Of a DNA stretch of 64,000 nt, positions 43,997-52,496 are shown piece after piece. The notes below the pieces were generated by a model. It worked only from the letters and a program-made list of their open reading frames with translations, was not told the origin of the DNA and ran no database searches. This stretch comes from an uncultured Clostridia bacterium (GTDB lineage Bacteria > Bacillota > Clostridia > Oscillospirales > Ruminococcaceae): NCBI GenBank assembly GCA_947625125.1, contig CANQNF010000001.1, positions 124,001-188,000 on the forward strand, read 5' to 3'. Position numbers and translations under genes: made by a program. Each line of letters starts with the position of its first letter. Position 1 is the first letter of the stretch.

Positions 43997-44614
43997 ATGA
44001 ACAAGTACAGTCTTTCGATAATCAATTCACTGCTTGCGGCGATTTTAATTTGCGGTATGCTTGCGGCATGCGGAGCTGCGGAGAAAAGCTTCGCCGCACC
44101 CAAGAACATCTCCGAAACTGTTTCGGAGAACGTCCCAGCCAACATTTCAAATACTGTCGAGCAGCCTGCGCCCGAGCTCTCTCCCGAAGTTCCCGAAGAG
44201 TCTTTTGAGGAAGAGCCTGCGGCAGGCCAAACAGAAAAAACCGACGCCGAAATGATAATCGAAACCGCTAAGGAAAACCTCGGCGTCAAGTATGCCTCAA
44301 ACGAATGCACGCCCGAAAAGGGCTTTGATTCGTCGGGATTTGTGTATTACTGCTTCAAGGAGCAGGGCATAGATATCCCGAGACGCGTCAAGGACCAGAT
44401 CAAGGCGGGCGAGGAGGTCTCGTACGACGAGCTAAAGCCTGGAGACGTGGCGTTCTTCTCTGCCGAAGAGGGCGGCAAGGCCAACTTCTGCGGGATCTAT
44501 GCCGGCGGAGGGCTTATAATCTACTCTCCGGCACCCGGCGGCGCCGTCAAGACCTCGAATATAACGACGTCCTACTGGACCGCAAGGTTCGTTTCGGGCG
44601 CAAGATTTATCTGA
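43997..44614 (+). CDS. NlpC/P60-like lipoprotein with replaced catalytic residues
   Basis: A 205-residue lipoprotein: a signal peptide with lipobox (LAAC, Cys25), an acidic Pro/Glu-rich linker (about 30-82), then an NlpC/P60-fold domain (about 84-205). The family active-site DCSG reads DSSG (Ser112 in place of Cys), HVGIY reads FCGIY (Phe164 in place of His), and the later IHA reads IYS (Tyr176). All three catalytic positions are changed, so it is probably a cell-wall binder, not a peptidase. It is controlled by a promoter with PhoB-type repeats. Confidence 0.82.
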   Translation: MNKYSLSIINSLLAAILICGMLAACGAAEKSFAAPKNISETVSENVPANISNTVEQPAPELSPEVPEESFEEEPAAGQTEKTDAEMIIETAKENLGVKYASNECTPEKGFDSSGFVYYCFKEQGIDIPRRVKDQIKAGEEVSYDELKPGDVAFFSAEEGGKANFCGIYAGGGLIIYSPAPGGAVKTSNITTSYWTARFVSGARFI

Positions 44615-44652
44615 CAACTCCTTTCCTCCTTACTTTCATTTTTCATAAAAGT

Positions 44653-44687
44653 CGCGGAGCCGATACCCCGGCTCCGTTGCTTTTTTG
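44653..44687 (+). terminator. Terminator after the lipoprotein gene
   Basis: CGGAGCCG pairs with CGGCTCCG, then a T-run. Confidence 0.8.
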
Positions 44688-44730
44688 CAGGACGATTTTT
44701 TACATCGATCCCCGCCATGCATAAAGCACC

Positions 44731-45330
44731 AAAAGCAGGCCGATAGGCCTGCTTTTTGCTTACATAAGTGTTCGGTTTTTTAGCGGATAACTCGGGGTTT
44801 ACCATATCCCTATTTCCCTGTAAATTCTCTCGATAAACGGAGACTTATATTCAATATATTTCTCCATATCATACGGATAGAGCGCTGCCCCCTCTTCTTT
44901 GACGCGGCTGTATTCACATACGGCCTCGGGATGGGAACGCAAATAGTCCCTGAAAGCAATGTGCCTTTTTAGTTCTTCTGAATCTTGCGGACAGACATAT
45001 AAATGGTGTTTCTGCAAATGTTCTTTACCGTCATAATCGAACGCTTCCCGCCCGATAATGCCAAGATCTCCTTCATGGCGGTAATCGATACTGTTCAGGG
45101 CGGCAGCTGCGTCATCAAAAAAAGAGTAATCTTTTATGATAACGTCAATATCGATGATCGGTTTTGCAGACAGACCTCGCACAGAAGTGCTGCCGACATG
45201 CTCAATGCCCAGAGACAATTTGCCGAGAGCATTTTGGATCTCATCTTTTATTTTTATATAATTCTGTTCCCAGAGCTTATCATAGGGCAGAACTATAACA
45301 TGTTTTGCAATCATTTTCACTCATACGTAC
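44731..45330 (-). repeat. Duplicated grpB segment, copy 2 (inverted partner at 35505-36107)
   Basis: Contains the second grpB gene and its terminator. With copy 1 it forms an inverted repeat of about 600 bases flanking 8.6 kb that includes spoIID, sipL and spoIVA. Confidence 0.85.
44799..45320 (-). CDS. GrpB family (UPF0157) nucleotidyltransferase-like protein, copy 2
   Basis: A 173-residue near twin of the gene at 35515, with six differences (three conservative V/I, V/L and R/K; L/F; and two to Asp). The signature IEHVGSTSVRGLSAKPIIDIDV is unchanged. It starts with GTG at 45320 and ends in the same type of terminator. Both copies are intact, so either could be functional. Confidence 0.85.
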   Translation of the reverse strand: MKMIAKHVIVLPYDKLWEQNYIKIKDEIQNALGKLSLGIEHVGSTSVRGLSAKPIIDIDVIIKDYSFFDDAAAALNSIDYRHEGDLGIIGREAFDYDGKEHLQKHHLYVCPQDSEELKRHIAFRDYLRSHPEAVCEYSRVKEEGAALYPYDMEKYIEYKSPFIERIYREIGIW

Positions 45331-45376
45331 TAACGATTTATCGCATTTCCCGCCATGCCCTCAAGCGTTCTGCGTT

Positions 45377-46591
45377 TTATTCCTCGATAAATCTCTTCAT
45401 CAGTTCGTGGCCGGGGGCTCTTAAGATACCCGTCGAAGCGGCGTCACGCTCGGAGAATTTCTCGGTGCCTGAGGTATTTGCGGCGCTGCTGCTCCTGTAA
45501 ATAAGATAGGGCACAGGGTCGTTCGTGTGGGTCTTTAGCTCAAGCGGCGTGGGATGGTCGGGAAGAATCATTATCTTGTAATCGCCCATGCCGTCGAGCG
45601 CCGCCTTTACCGGCTTAAGGATCTTTTCATCGATAAGTTCGATCGAGCGAACCTTGTTTTCGATCTCGTATCTGTGGCCGCACTCGTCGGGGGCTTCGAC
45701 GTGGATGTAGACAAAGTCCTGACCGCTTTTGAACTCGTCGATAGCGGCCTGAGCCTTGCCTTCAAAGTTGGTGTCAAGGTATCCGGTCGCGCCGGGAACG
45801 TTCACGACCCTCATTCCGGCGAACTTGCCGATACCCTTTAACAGGTCGACTGCCGAAATCATAGAGCTCTTTACGCCGTATTTTTCTTCAAAATTCATGA
45901 GCGGCTTGCGCACGCCCTCGCCCCAGAACCACATTGAGTTAGCGGGGTTTTTGCCCTGCGCTATCCTCTCTTTGTTGAGGGGATGGTCCTTTAAAACGTC
46001 GTAGCTCTTTTTCATCATCTCATAGAGTTTTTTGGCATTAGGATGCTCGGGCAGATGTCCTCTTATGGGCTTGCCGGTTATATCGTGAGGCGGCGTCAGA
46101 GTGCCGAGGTCCAAGGTGCCGTTGTTCCAGATAAGGCAGTGGCGGTAGCTGACCCCTGCATAAAGCGTGAATTCGTCATTGTCAAAGACTTCCTTTAAGG
46201 AATCCACGATTATTTTGGCGTCGGCGGTCGAGATGTCGCCTGCGCAGTAGTCTATTATGGTCTTGTCGTCGTATTCCGGCTCATCGGAAAGAGTGACGAG
46301 GTTGCATCTTAAGGATACGTCTGTGGGCTTCATGTCTATGCCGATAGAACCTGCCTCAAGAGGGGAGCGCCCGGAGTAGTAGAGGGCGGGGTCATACCCC
46401 AAAACAGAGAGATTAGCGACGTCGCTTCCCGGCTTAAGCCCGTCTGCAACGGTCTTTACAAGACCAGTCTCGGAGTGCCTGACAAGCTCATCCATAGTCG
46501 GTTTATTCGCCTTTTGCATAGGCGTCAAGTTTCCGAGCTCCGGGACCGGACGGTCGGCCATCCCGTCGCATAAAAGTACAAGATATTTCAT
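45377..46591 (-). CDS. apgM: Cofactor-independent phosphoglycerate mutase (archaeal type)
   Basis: A 404-residue alkaline-phosphatase-superfamily enzyme interconverting 2- and 3-phosphoglycerate. The metal-binding start LLCDGMADRPVPELGNLTP, the phospho-serine region SDVANLSVLGYDP and the C-terminal HVEAPDECGH and LPDHPTP are all present. This short form is known as aPGAM and also appears near threonine metabolism as a homoserine-kinase-like form (ThrH type), which cannot be excluded. It has its own start after a long non-coding gap. Confidence 0.88.
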   Translation of the reverse strand: MKYLVLLCDGMADRPVPELGNLTPMQKANKPTMDELVRHSETGLVKTVADGLKPGSDVANLSVLGYDPALYYSGRSPLEAGSIGIDMKPTDVSLRCNLVTLSDEPEYDDKTIIDYCAGDISTADAKIIVDSLKEVFDNDEFTLYAGVSYRHCLIWNNGTLDLGTLTPPHDITGKPIRGHLPEHPNAKKLYEMMKKSYDVLKDHPLNKERIAQGKNPANSMWFWGEGVRKPLMNFEEKYGVKSSMISAVDLLKGIGKFAGMRVVNVPGATGYLDTNFEGKAQAAIDEFKSGQDFVYIHVEAPDECGHRYEIENKVRSIELIDEKILKPVKAALDGMGDYKIMILPDHPTPLELKTHTNDPVPYLIYRSSSAANTSGTEKFSERDAASTGILRAPGHELMKRFIEE

Positions 46592-46667
46592 AGTTAAGCT
46601 CCTTTGGAAAAAATCTTACTATAATATATCACAAATCCTTTGAAAATGCAATAGGAAATTCCGAAAA

Positions 46668-46788
46668 GATGTGGCCTAATCGACCACATCAAGAATACAG
46701 AGGTCAGAAATCAGATGTCAGAACTTCAAGGCGTCGCCAAGGCGACGGTTTTAAAATAGTGAATAAATGCGGGCGATTTAGACGCTCC
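46668..46788 (-). repeat. Dispersed repeat R, copy 3 (inverted)
   Basis: The reverse complement closely matches 55763-55886, including the GATGTGG/CCACATC end hairpin, the GTCGCC/GGCGAC hairpin and the GCGTCTAAATCGCCCGCATT end. It lies upstream of apgM, beyond its start. Confidence 0.8.
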
Positions 46789-46904
46789 TTTCCGAAACTT
46801 TCGGGCATGAGCGAGAAATTTTGGGCATTTCAAAGAGCGCGGCCATCGCTTGCAATCGCCCCCAAAAGTGCTGTAATCTGCTTTCCGAAATCTTCTGCTC
46901 CTCC

Positions 46905-46950
46905 CTCCCCTCGCTCGCGACTCCTGCCGGAGTCGCTCGCGAGGGGGCTT
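46905..46950. repeat. GC-rich hairpin repeat, related to 32262-32325
   Basis: CCCTCGCTCGCGACTCC and GGAGTCGCTCGCGAGGG pair around TGCC. With repeat R copy 3 it accounts for much of the 46592-47044 gap; no gene is seen there. Confidence 0.65.
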
Positions 46951-47044
46951 GCGCAGCTCTCCTGCCTCGCGCTTCCCCACCGTATCCCCGAAAAACCCCG
47001 CTTGCATTTTGCAAACGAGGTCGGAATCATCCTATATCACGCTT

Positions 47045-48568
47045 TTACAGCGCCGCCAAGTCCTTATAGCAGGCCTTGAGCGCCGGATAAATCTCGGTGT
47101 AAAGCTTGTAGAAATCGTCGTAGGGCTTGATGTTTTCCTTGATGGGCTCCTGGACCTTGTCGGTCTTGACGACCTCGCGGCATGCTTCCGGCACGCTCGA
47201 GTAGATGCCCGTTCCGACGGCCGCCAAAAGCGCTACGCCGAGTGCCGGGCCCTCTTTCGAGGAAGCGGTCTTGACCGGGCAGGCGTAGAGGTCCGCCAGC
47301 ATCTGCCTCCAAAGCGGCGAGGAGCCGCCTCCTCCGCAGGCCATCATATCGCTGACATTTATATCCATCTGCTTGAACACCTCAACGCAGTCTCTGAGGC
47401 TGTAGGAAACGCCCTCCATGACGGCCCTTAAGAGGTCTTTTTTCTGGTGCATTGCCGAAAGCCCGAAGAATACGCCTCTCGCGTCGGGGTCGAGGTGCGG
47501 GGTGCGCTCGCCCATCAGATAGGGGAGATATAACAGCCTGTTCGAGCCTATCGGAACGCTTCCGGCCTCTTTATCCATCAGGTAATAAGGGTCGACGCCA
47601 ATCTGCGAAGCCGTCTCTTTTTCGGCGTTGCAGAAGTTGTCCCTGAACCATTTTAAGGACAGTCCCGCGCCCTGGGTAACGCCCATGACGTGCCATGCTC
47701 CCGGAACGGCGGCGCAGCAGGTGTGGACTCTGCCCAATTTATCTATTGAAATTTTTGAGGTATGGGCAAAGACAACGCCGGAGGTGCCGATGGTGGTGAA
47801 AGCCTTGCCGTCCTCGACGACTCCGGTGCCGACGGCTGCGGCAGCGTTATCTCCCGCTCCTCCGACGACGGGAGTGCCCTCGCAGAGCCCCACCATATCG
47901 GCTATCTCGTCAGTCAGGCCGCCGGTAACTTCGCAGGACTCATAGACCTTTCCGAGCATGGATTTATCAAGCTCGAGGCCGTTTATAATTTCATCCGACC
48001 AGTCGCGCCCGGGGACGTTTAAGAGCTGCATGCCCGAGGCGTCCGAGACTTCGGTCGCGTACTCGTGGGTCAGGACGAATCTTATGTAGTCTTTCGGCAG
48101 GAGAATGTGGCGGCACTTTTCATAGTTCTCCGGCTCATTGTTCTTGACCCAGAGAATTTTTGCGGCGGTCCATCCGGTAAGAGCAGGGTTAGCGGTTATC
48201 TCGATGAGCTTATCTCTGCCGAGCTTAGCGTTCATCTCGTCCACTTCCTTAGCGGTCCTCTGGTCGCACCAGATGATGGAGCGGCGGATGACGTTGTTGT
48301 CCTTGTCGAGCATGACGAGCCCGTGCATCTGTCCCGAAAGGCCGATGCCCTTGACGTCCTCTTTCTTGACTCCGCTTTCGGCGACGACCGCCTTGATGGT
48401 CTGGATGGCGGCGTTTGCCCAGTCGGCAGGGTCCTGCTCGGCATATCCGTTTTTCGGCTGATACATCGGGTACTCTATCGTCTTAGAGGCGATCACCGTT
48501 CCTTTCTCGTCGAACAAAACGGTTTTCGTGCCGCTTGTTCCAATATCCACGCCTATTACATAAGCCAT
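47045..48568 (-). CDS. xylB: Xylulokinase
   Basis: A 507-residue FGGY-family kinase phosphorylating D-xylulose. The phosphate-1 start YVIGVDIGTSGTKTVLFD, the substrate loop GIGLSGQMHGLVMLD, the GGAGDNAAAAVGTG segment and the C-terminal ACGGGGSSPLWRQMLADLY are typical; Gln-Met-His is characteristic of xylulokinases. It fits the xylan-degrading enzymes elsewhere in the window. A gene of unknown function ends 50 bases upstream and may share its transcript. Confidence 0.93.
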   Translation of the reverse strand: MAYVIGVDIGTSGTKTVLFDEKGTVIASKTIEYPMYQPKNGYAEQDPADWANAAIQTIKAVVAESGVKKEDVKGIGLSGQMHGLVMLDKDNNVIRRSIIWCDQRTAKEVDEMNAKLGRDKLIEITANPALTGWTAAKILWVKNNEPENYEKCRHILLPKDYIRFVLTHEYATEVSDASGMQLLNVPGRDWSDEIINGLELDKSMLGKVYESCEVTGGLTDEIADMVGLCEGTPVVGGAGDNAAAAVGTGVVEDGKAFTTIGTSGVVFAHTSKISIDKLGRVHTCCAAVPGAWHVMGVTQGAGLSLKWFRDNFCNAEKETASQIGVDPYYLMDKEAGSVPIGSNRLLYLPYLMGERTPHLDPDARGVFFGLSAMHQKKDLLRAVMEGVSYSLRDCVEVFKQMDINVSDMMACGGGGSSPLWRQMLADLYACPVKTASSKEGPALGVALLAAVGTGIYSSVPEACREVVKTDKVQEPIKENIKPYDDFYKLYTEIYPALKACYKDLAAL

Positions 48569-48618
48569 AAAAATTTCCTCTCTTTCGTTTTTATATTTTA
48601 TCGGGTATTCCCGAAAAT

Positions 48619-49167
48619 TTACTTTCCGTCGGCATACATCCCGGCGTCTATGAGGTTGTTGAGCATCTCAATATATGTCTCGTCGTCCGATTCGACGTTT
48701 ACGCATTCTCCCGGATTGTCCGCCGAGATAATATCCCAAAGAAGCTTAGCGGACTGATTTTTTGCATACCCCTGTTTTTCGAGGATCTTTTGGTATTCCT
48801 CCGGCTTTTTTGAGTAAACGCTTACGGTCTGGTATTCCTGCATATATATCTCGTCGCCGGTTTTATGAGAGCCGAATCCCCACCGTATCACCCCGTCGTT
48901 ATAGAGAATGCCGCCGTATCGCTTAAGGATTGCCGACGCCACCGGCTTTGTGCATTCAAGATAGTAGGTGCGGAAACTGTCGTTGTCGGCGGGTATCTCC
49001 AAAAAGAAAAACATCGGCTCCGAAAGAATTTTAACTGCCGACGTGAAAAAATCACGGTAGTCCTCGGCCGAGAGACTGCACAAAAGCCCGTCCTTTTTCG
49101 ACCGGTATTCCTTTTTCATTTCTCCAATATCTGGAATAAAAGCGCCGGAAATCAGGGAAAATGACAT
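48619..49167 (-). CDS. Uncharacterised 182-residue protein
   Basis: No family was recognised. The protein is soluble, with no signal peptide or membrane segment, and contains alternating acidic and aromatic stretches (FFLEIPADNDSFRTYYLEC, RWGFGSHKTGDEIYMQEYQT). The ATG at 49167 has AAGGAGA six bases upstream; a longer frame adds 19 residues without support. It could be an intracellular immunity- or SUKH-like protein, but that is a guess. It lies before xylB on the same strand. Confidence 0.6.
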   Translation of the reverse strand: MSFSLISGAFIPDIGEMKKEYRSKKDGLLCSLSAEDYRDFFTSAVKILSEPMFFFLEIPADNDSFRTYYLECTKPVASAILKRYGGILYNDGVIRWGFGSHKTGDEIYMQEYQTVSVYSKKPEEYQKILEKQGYAKNQSAKLLWDIISADNPGECVNVESDDETYIEMLNNLIDAGMYADGK

Positions 49168-49216
49168 AATATTCTCCTTGGAGTACAATTTTTCGGACTC
49201 GTTCGAGCGTCTTTTC

Positions 49217-49230
49217 ACGGACAAGTCCGT
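49217..49230. promoter_or_regulatory. Palindrome between divergent genes
   Basis: ACGGACAAGTCCGT is a perfect 14-base inverted repeat (two-base centre) between the divergent genes at 49167 and 49303; a possible operator. Confidence 0.4.
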
Positions 49231-49302
49231 ATTTTTGGACAGATGATGAAATATAATGTAGACAAGAAAACCAAACCGCGACCGTGAAAAGGAGATGCGA
49301 AT

Positions 49303-49470
49303 ATGCTGTTCTACATTTTGATTCTTGCCCTCGGACTTATGTTCATCTACACTCTTCGTGACGCTCTTTTAGAGCTTCAGAACAGGCGTGACGCCAAAGC
49401 CGAGGCCTTAAAACTTCATACCGATTATATTATAATACATAACGGAGAAAATTGCAAGAGAGCAGGATAA
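49303..49470 (+). CDS. 55-residue single-span membrane protein
   Basis: MLFYILILALGLMFIYTLRD is a clear membrane segment, followed by a charged cytoplasmic tail (LLELQNRRDAKAEALKLH) and a short C-terminus. AAAAGGAGA is eight bases before the ATG. It ends two bases before the next gene, so the two are translationally coupled. No family was recognised; it may anchor or regulate the ATPase that follows. Confidence 0.7.
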   Translation: MLFYILILALGLMFIYTLRDALLELQNRRDAKAEALKLHTDYIIIHNGENCKRAG

Positions 49471-49472
49471 AA

Positions 49473-50222
49473 ATGTTTGATTTTCGGGGGAATTTTATAA
49501 CCGAGGTCTCCCTGAAGCAGGCCCTGCCGAAAGAAAGCTACTTAAAATCAGTCCCGGCTGTACGGCATTTGGAGCGCGGACCGATACCCTTAAACAGCGC
49601 CGTTACGGTGTTTGTCGGCGAAAACGGCTCGGGAAAGTCGACGCTTATAGAGGGGATCGCCGTCGCATTCGGCTTTAATCCCGAGGGCGGCAGTCTCAAC
49701 TACTGCTTTGAAACGAACCCCACCCATTCCGAGCTGCACCGGTATCTTAAGCTGTCAAAAGTTTTCAGGCCCAAAGACGGGTTTTTCCTGCGTGCCGAGA
49801 GCTTTTACAACGCCCTGAGCTATATCGACGAGCTGGACAGGATACAGTCCCCGGCGCCGAAGATAATAGGCGGCTACGGCGGCGTGTCGCTTCATGAAAT
49901 GAGCCATGGCGAGGCGTTTTTAAAACTTGTGCAGAAAAGATTTTCCGGCAGGGGACTCTATATTTTGGACGAGCCGGAGGCCGCTCTTTCGCCTATGAGG
50001 TGCATGACCTTGCTTGCCGAGATCGACCGTCTTGCCAAAGAGGGTTCGCAGTTTATAATTTCCACACATTCCCCGATTCTGATGGCATTGCCGGGAGCCG
50101 ATGTGATGGAGATAACCGACGGCGGTATATCCCGGACCGACTGGCGCTTGACGGAGCACGCCGCCGTAATGAGGGAATTTTTAACACATCCCGAAAAAAT
50201 TCTCGGCGAACTTTTAAAATAG
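49473..50222 (+). CDS. AAA/ABC-type ATPase (COG3910-like)
   Basis: A 249-residue ATPase. Walker A is VGENGSGKSTLIEGIA, the signature-like region is LHEMSHGEAFLKLVQKRF, Walker B is LYILDEPEAALSP and the switch His is in ISTHSPILM. It resembles predicted single-domain ATPases of the COG3910 type, whose role is unknown. The ATG at 49473 is used; the upstream frame overlaps the 55-residue membrane protein. A terminator follows. Confidence 0.82.
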   Translation: MFDFRGNFITEVSLKQALPKESYLKSVPAVRHLERGPIPLNSAVTVFVGENGSGKSTLIEGIAVAFGFNPEGGSLNYCFETNPTHSELHRYLKLSKVFRPKDGFFLRAESFYNALSYIDELDRIQSPAPKIIGGYGGVSLHEMSHGEAFLKLVQKRFSGRGLYILDEPEAALSPMRCMTLLAEIDRLAKEGSQFIISTHSPILMALPGADVMEITDGGISRTDWRLTEHAAVMREFLTHPEKILGELLK

Positions 50223-50248
50223 AAATCAACATCTTCCATATCTTAAAA

Positions 50249-50282
50249 AACGCCCGGGCGAGCCTCGTCCGAGCGTTTTACT
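50249..50282. terminator. Bidirectional terminator
   Basis: AAACGCCCGGGCGAG pairs with CGTCCGAGCGTTTT with small mismatches; A- and T-rich ends lie on both sides of the stem. Confidence 0.7.
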
Positions 50283-50298
50283 TTGTGTAAATCAAAAA

Positions 50299-50925
50299 TC
50301 AAGCTATATCGATGTTTTCGCCGACAAGGCCGACATAGGCGCCGTTTTTGGCTTCGGAGCTGTCGGCATGAGCGATGAGCCACTTGTTTCTTGCAGTGAG
50401 GAGAGTGTCCTCGAACGACTTGGGCTCGAAAGCGGGTTTTTCGGTGTTGGTGCCCTTGGGCAGGACGACCGCTACCCTGAAGCCTGCCTCAGCGTCGACG
50501 TGGCAGGGGGCATAGTGCAGAGAAGTGGCATATACCTCGACGGGAACGCCCGCGGGAGCCCTGAACGCCTTGACCTTGGAGGTGTCTAATTTTTTGTCGA
50601 CGATATCCTCCATTTTTGCAAGAAGCAGGACGAAGTCTCCCTCGCCGACGTTTACCTCGCTGTCGCGGTGATATTCAAGGCAGTTGAGCTTGGTATTGCG
50701 GCCCCAGCACATGCCTATCTGTACCGGCAGACCGGCATAGGCCCTGTTCTGGAATTCGCCGAACGAGCAGGTCGCTTCGAGCACGGGAATGCTCGGCTCA
50801 TAGGCGGTGCCCTCCTCGGGAAGAGCGATGGTCTTCATGGCCTTTACGAGGCAGGTCGTGTCGTAGCCGTCCAGAACCTTGCCGTAAGGTGCGAACTCAG
50901 CGTCATAGACAGAATAAATTTTCAT
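50299..50925 (-). CDS. DUF4867 family protein
   Basis: A 208-residue protein, beta-rich and cupin-like in character (CLEYHRDSEVNVGEGDFVLLLA, PAGVPVEVYATSLHYAPCHV). DUF4867 proteins are found in gut Firmicutes and their reaction is not established; a sugar-isomerase-like role is possible. The ATG at 50925 follows GAAAGGA. The promoter region carries a near-perfect palindrome. Confidence 0.75.
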   Translation of the reverse strand: MKIYSVYDAEFAPYGKVLDGYDTTCLVKAMKTIALPEEGTAYEPSIPVLEATCSFGEFQNRAYAGLPVQIGMCWGRNTKLNCLEYHRDSEVNVGEGDFVLLLAKMEDIVDKKLDTSKVKAFRAPAGVPVEVYATSLHYAPCHVDAEAGFRVAVVLPKGTNTEKPAFEPKSFEDTLLTARNKWLIAHADSSEAKNGAYVGLVGENIDIA

Positions 50926-50956
50926 AAAATCAGTCCTTTCAGAGATGTTAGGAATA

Positions 50957-50987
50957 TTATAGCATAAAGCGAAGCTTTGTGCTATAA
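50957..50987 (-). promoter_or_regulatory. Palindromic operator-like site at the DUF4867 promoter
   Basis: TTATAGCATAAAGC-gaa-GCTTTGTGCTATAA is a near-perfect inverted repeat. Its left end overlaps a minus-strand TATAAT. No good -35 is seen, so activator or repressor binding is plausible. Confidence 0.45.
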
Positions 50988-51188
50988 TTAGCCATCTTTT
51001 GCGGTTCCCGGCGAAGCCGGGGAGCAAAAGGGCGACTAAAATAAAATATAATAATCGCTTGAGATTATTATAGCATTTATTTGGTTTATCGTCAAGAACT
51101 TTTATCCGTTCCGAAACCATTTTTGCGAAATATTCGGATATTCTTCCGCAGAAAGCGCCTTAAAATTCCGACCCCTTTTGCTTGGCCT

Positions 51189-51839
51189 TTACATCTCCCT
51201 CTTATTATAAAAGTGCACGGACAGCGCGTGAGAGCAGGCAAATATTACCATGCTCACCGCGAACACTACTGCGAGGATGACGCCGCCGTGGGCGCTCAGA
51301 TTTGTCATAAATCCCGCGATAAAGTCTTCATCTGCGAAAAGGTTAAAGCATATCGCTCCTCCGCCGCCGCATATGCCGCCGAAAATCATAAACACATACC
51401 TGCCCTTTTCGGCTCCGAGCTTGAACATGAACGGCATTATCGCCGACAGGACCCCGAGAAAAATGCCGAAAAGCACTATGCACAGAGGAATCGACTTAAG
51501 CCCGGTCATGTCCTTGAACCCGGTTATCGCCATGTTTATAAGCACGCCGACCGCCGAGAGAATGCAAAAACCGACGTAAAATATTATCATCGACAGGTAC
51601 TTCACATCGACCGTCTGCTTTCTTGTGACGGGTAAGGACAGGCTGTACTGGGCCCACTTGTACTTTTCGTCATACGCAAAGCTCGAACTCGCCAGCATCA
51701 GCGTCATAAGATATGCAAAAAACATCATGAACGGGTTTCCGTCGCCGACTACGCATGCAAAAAAGCAGAGTATCAATATAAGATATACAACCGCGTTTGC
51801 CTTGTAAAAATATAATTCCTTTAAAATAAGACCTTTCAT
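51189..51839 (-). CDS. ABC-2 type transporter permease (second)
   Basis: A 216-residue membrane protein with about six membrane segments. The N-terminus MKGLILKELYFYKANAVVY and the cytoplasmic SLSLPVTRKQTVDVKYLS loop are typical of the small ABC-2 permeases of YtrA-controlled operons. It is the last gene of a regulator-ATPase-permease-permease set, 12 bases after the first permease. Substrate unknown; related systems respond to cell-wall stress. Confidence 0.82.
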   Translation of the reverse strand: MKGLILKELYFYKANAVVYLILILCFFACVVGDGNPFMMFFAYLMTLMLASSSFAYDEKYKWAQYSLSLPVTRKQTVDVKYLSMIIFYVGFCILSAVGVLINMAITGFKDMTGLKSIPLCIVLFGIFLGVLSAIMPFMFKLGAEKGRYVFMIFGGICGGGGAICFNLFADEDFIAGFMTNLSAHGGVILAVVFAVSMVIFACSHALSVHFYNKREM

Positions 51840-51851
51840 CTTTATTCCTCC

Positions 51852-52496
51852 TCAGACGATTATTGCCGACGTTTTTTTCGGCTGTAAATGTTTTTTTGAC
51901 AATATGCAGCTCAGCGCCGCCGAAGATATGTAGAGAAAAACAGCTGCCAGAAAAACTATTGCGGCCGCGGTCAGGGACTTTTCCCCGGGTAAATTTATGC
52001 GTTCGCTGTAGAGGGCGCTCTGCCATATATACAACGGGATCGCCATGACGGCCGAAAACGAGAAGATAAAGAGCCCGAACCCGGACAGCCCGAACGCAAG
52101 TGCCGACGGTATCGTGACGGCCGAATAACCCGTTACTATAAGAATATCTATGGCGGCAAAAAGTATTATCCTCTCGGGCATAAACGGCGCCGACCCGCCT
52201 TTTATATTTATCTGCAAAGCGTACACGGCGAGCCTTAAAACCGCTGCGGATAAGCCTAATGCCGCTCCGATAATGTATTTTGAAAGGGCGTAGACGCTTT
52301 CTTTTCTCGGCAGTATTTTTGAGTATTCTCCCCAGCCCGACCGCATATCCGAGATCATTATCGCAGCCGGGATATAGCCGGCGTAAAGAGCTGCAAGATT
52401 AAGAGGTTTTTGTAAAAATGCCGCCGCGGCTGCAATCAGATAAAGCGCCCAAAACCGCCTCAAAAGGTAACAGTCCTTTAAAAGCTCGGCTTTCAT
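51852..52496 (-). CDS. ABC-2 type transporter permease (first)
   Basis: A 214-residue membrane protein with about six membrane segments and the same plan as the next gene (MKAELLKDCYLLRRFWALYL; SKILPRKESVYALSKY). It overlaps the ATPase gene by four bases. The two permeases probably form a heterodimer. Confidence 0.78.
   Translation of the reverse strand: MKAELLKDCYLLRRFWALYLIAAAAAFLQKPLNLAALYAGYIPAAIMISDMRSGWGEYSKILPRKESVYALSKYIIGAALGLSAAVLRLAVYALQINIKGGSAPFMPERIILFAAIDILIVTGYSAVTIPSALAFGLSGFGLFIFSFSAVMAIPLYIWQSALYSERINLPGEKSLTAAAIVFLAAVFLYISSAALSCILSKKHLQPKKTSAIIV

Noticed and set aside
44432-44617. Small minus-strand frame over the lipoprotein gene
   Set aside because: Shadow of a well-supported plus-strand gene with its own promoter and RBS.
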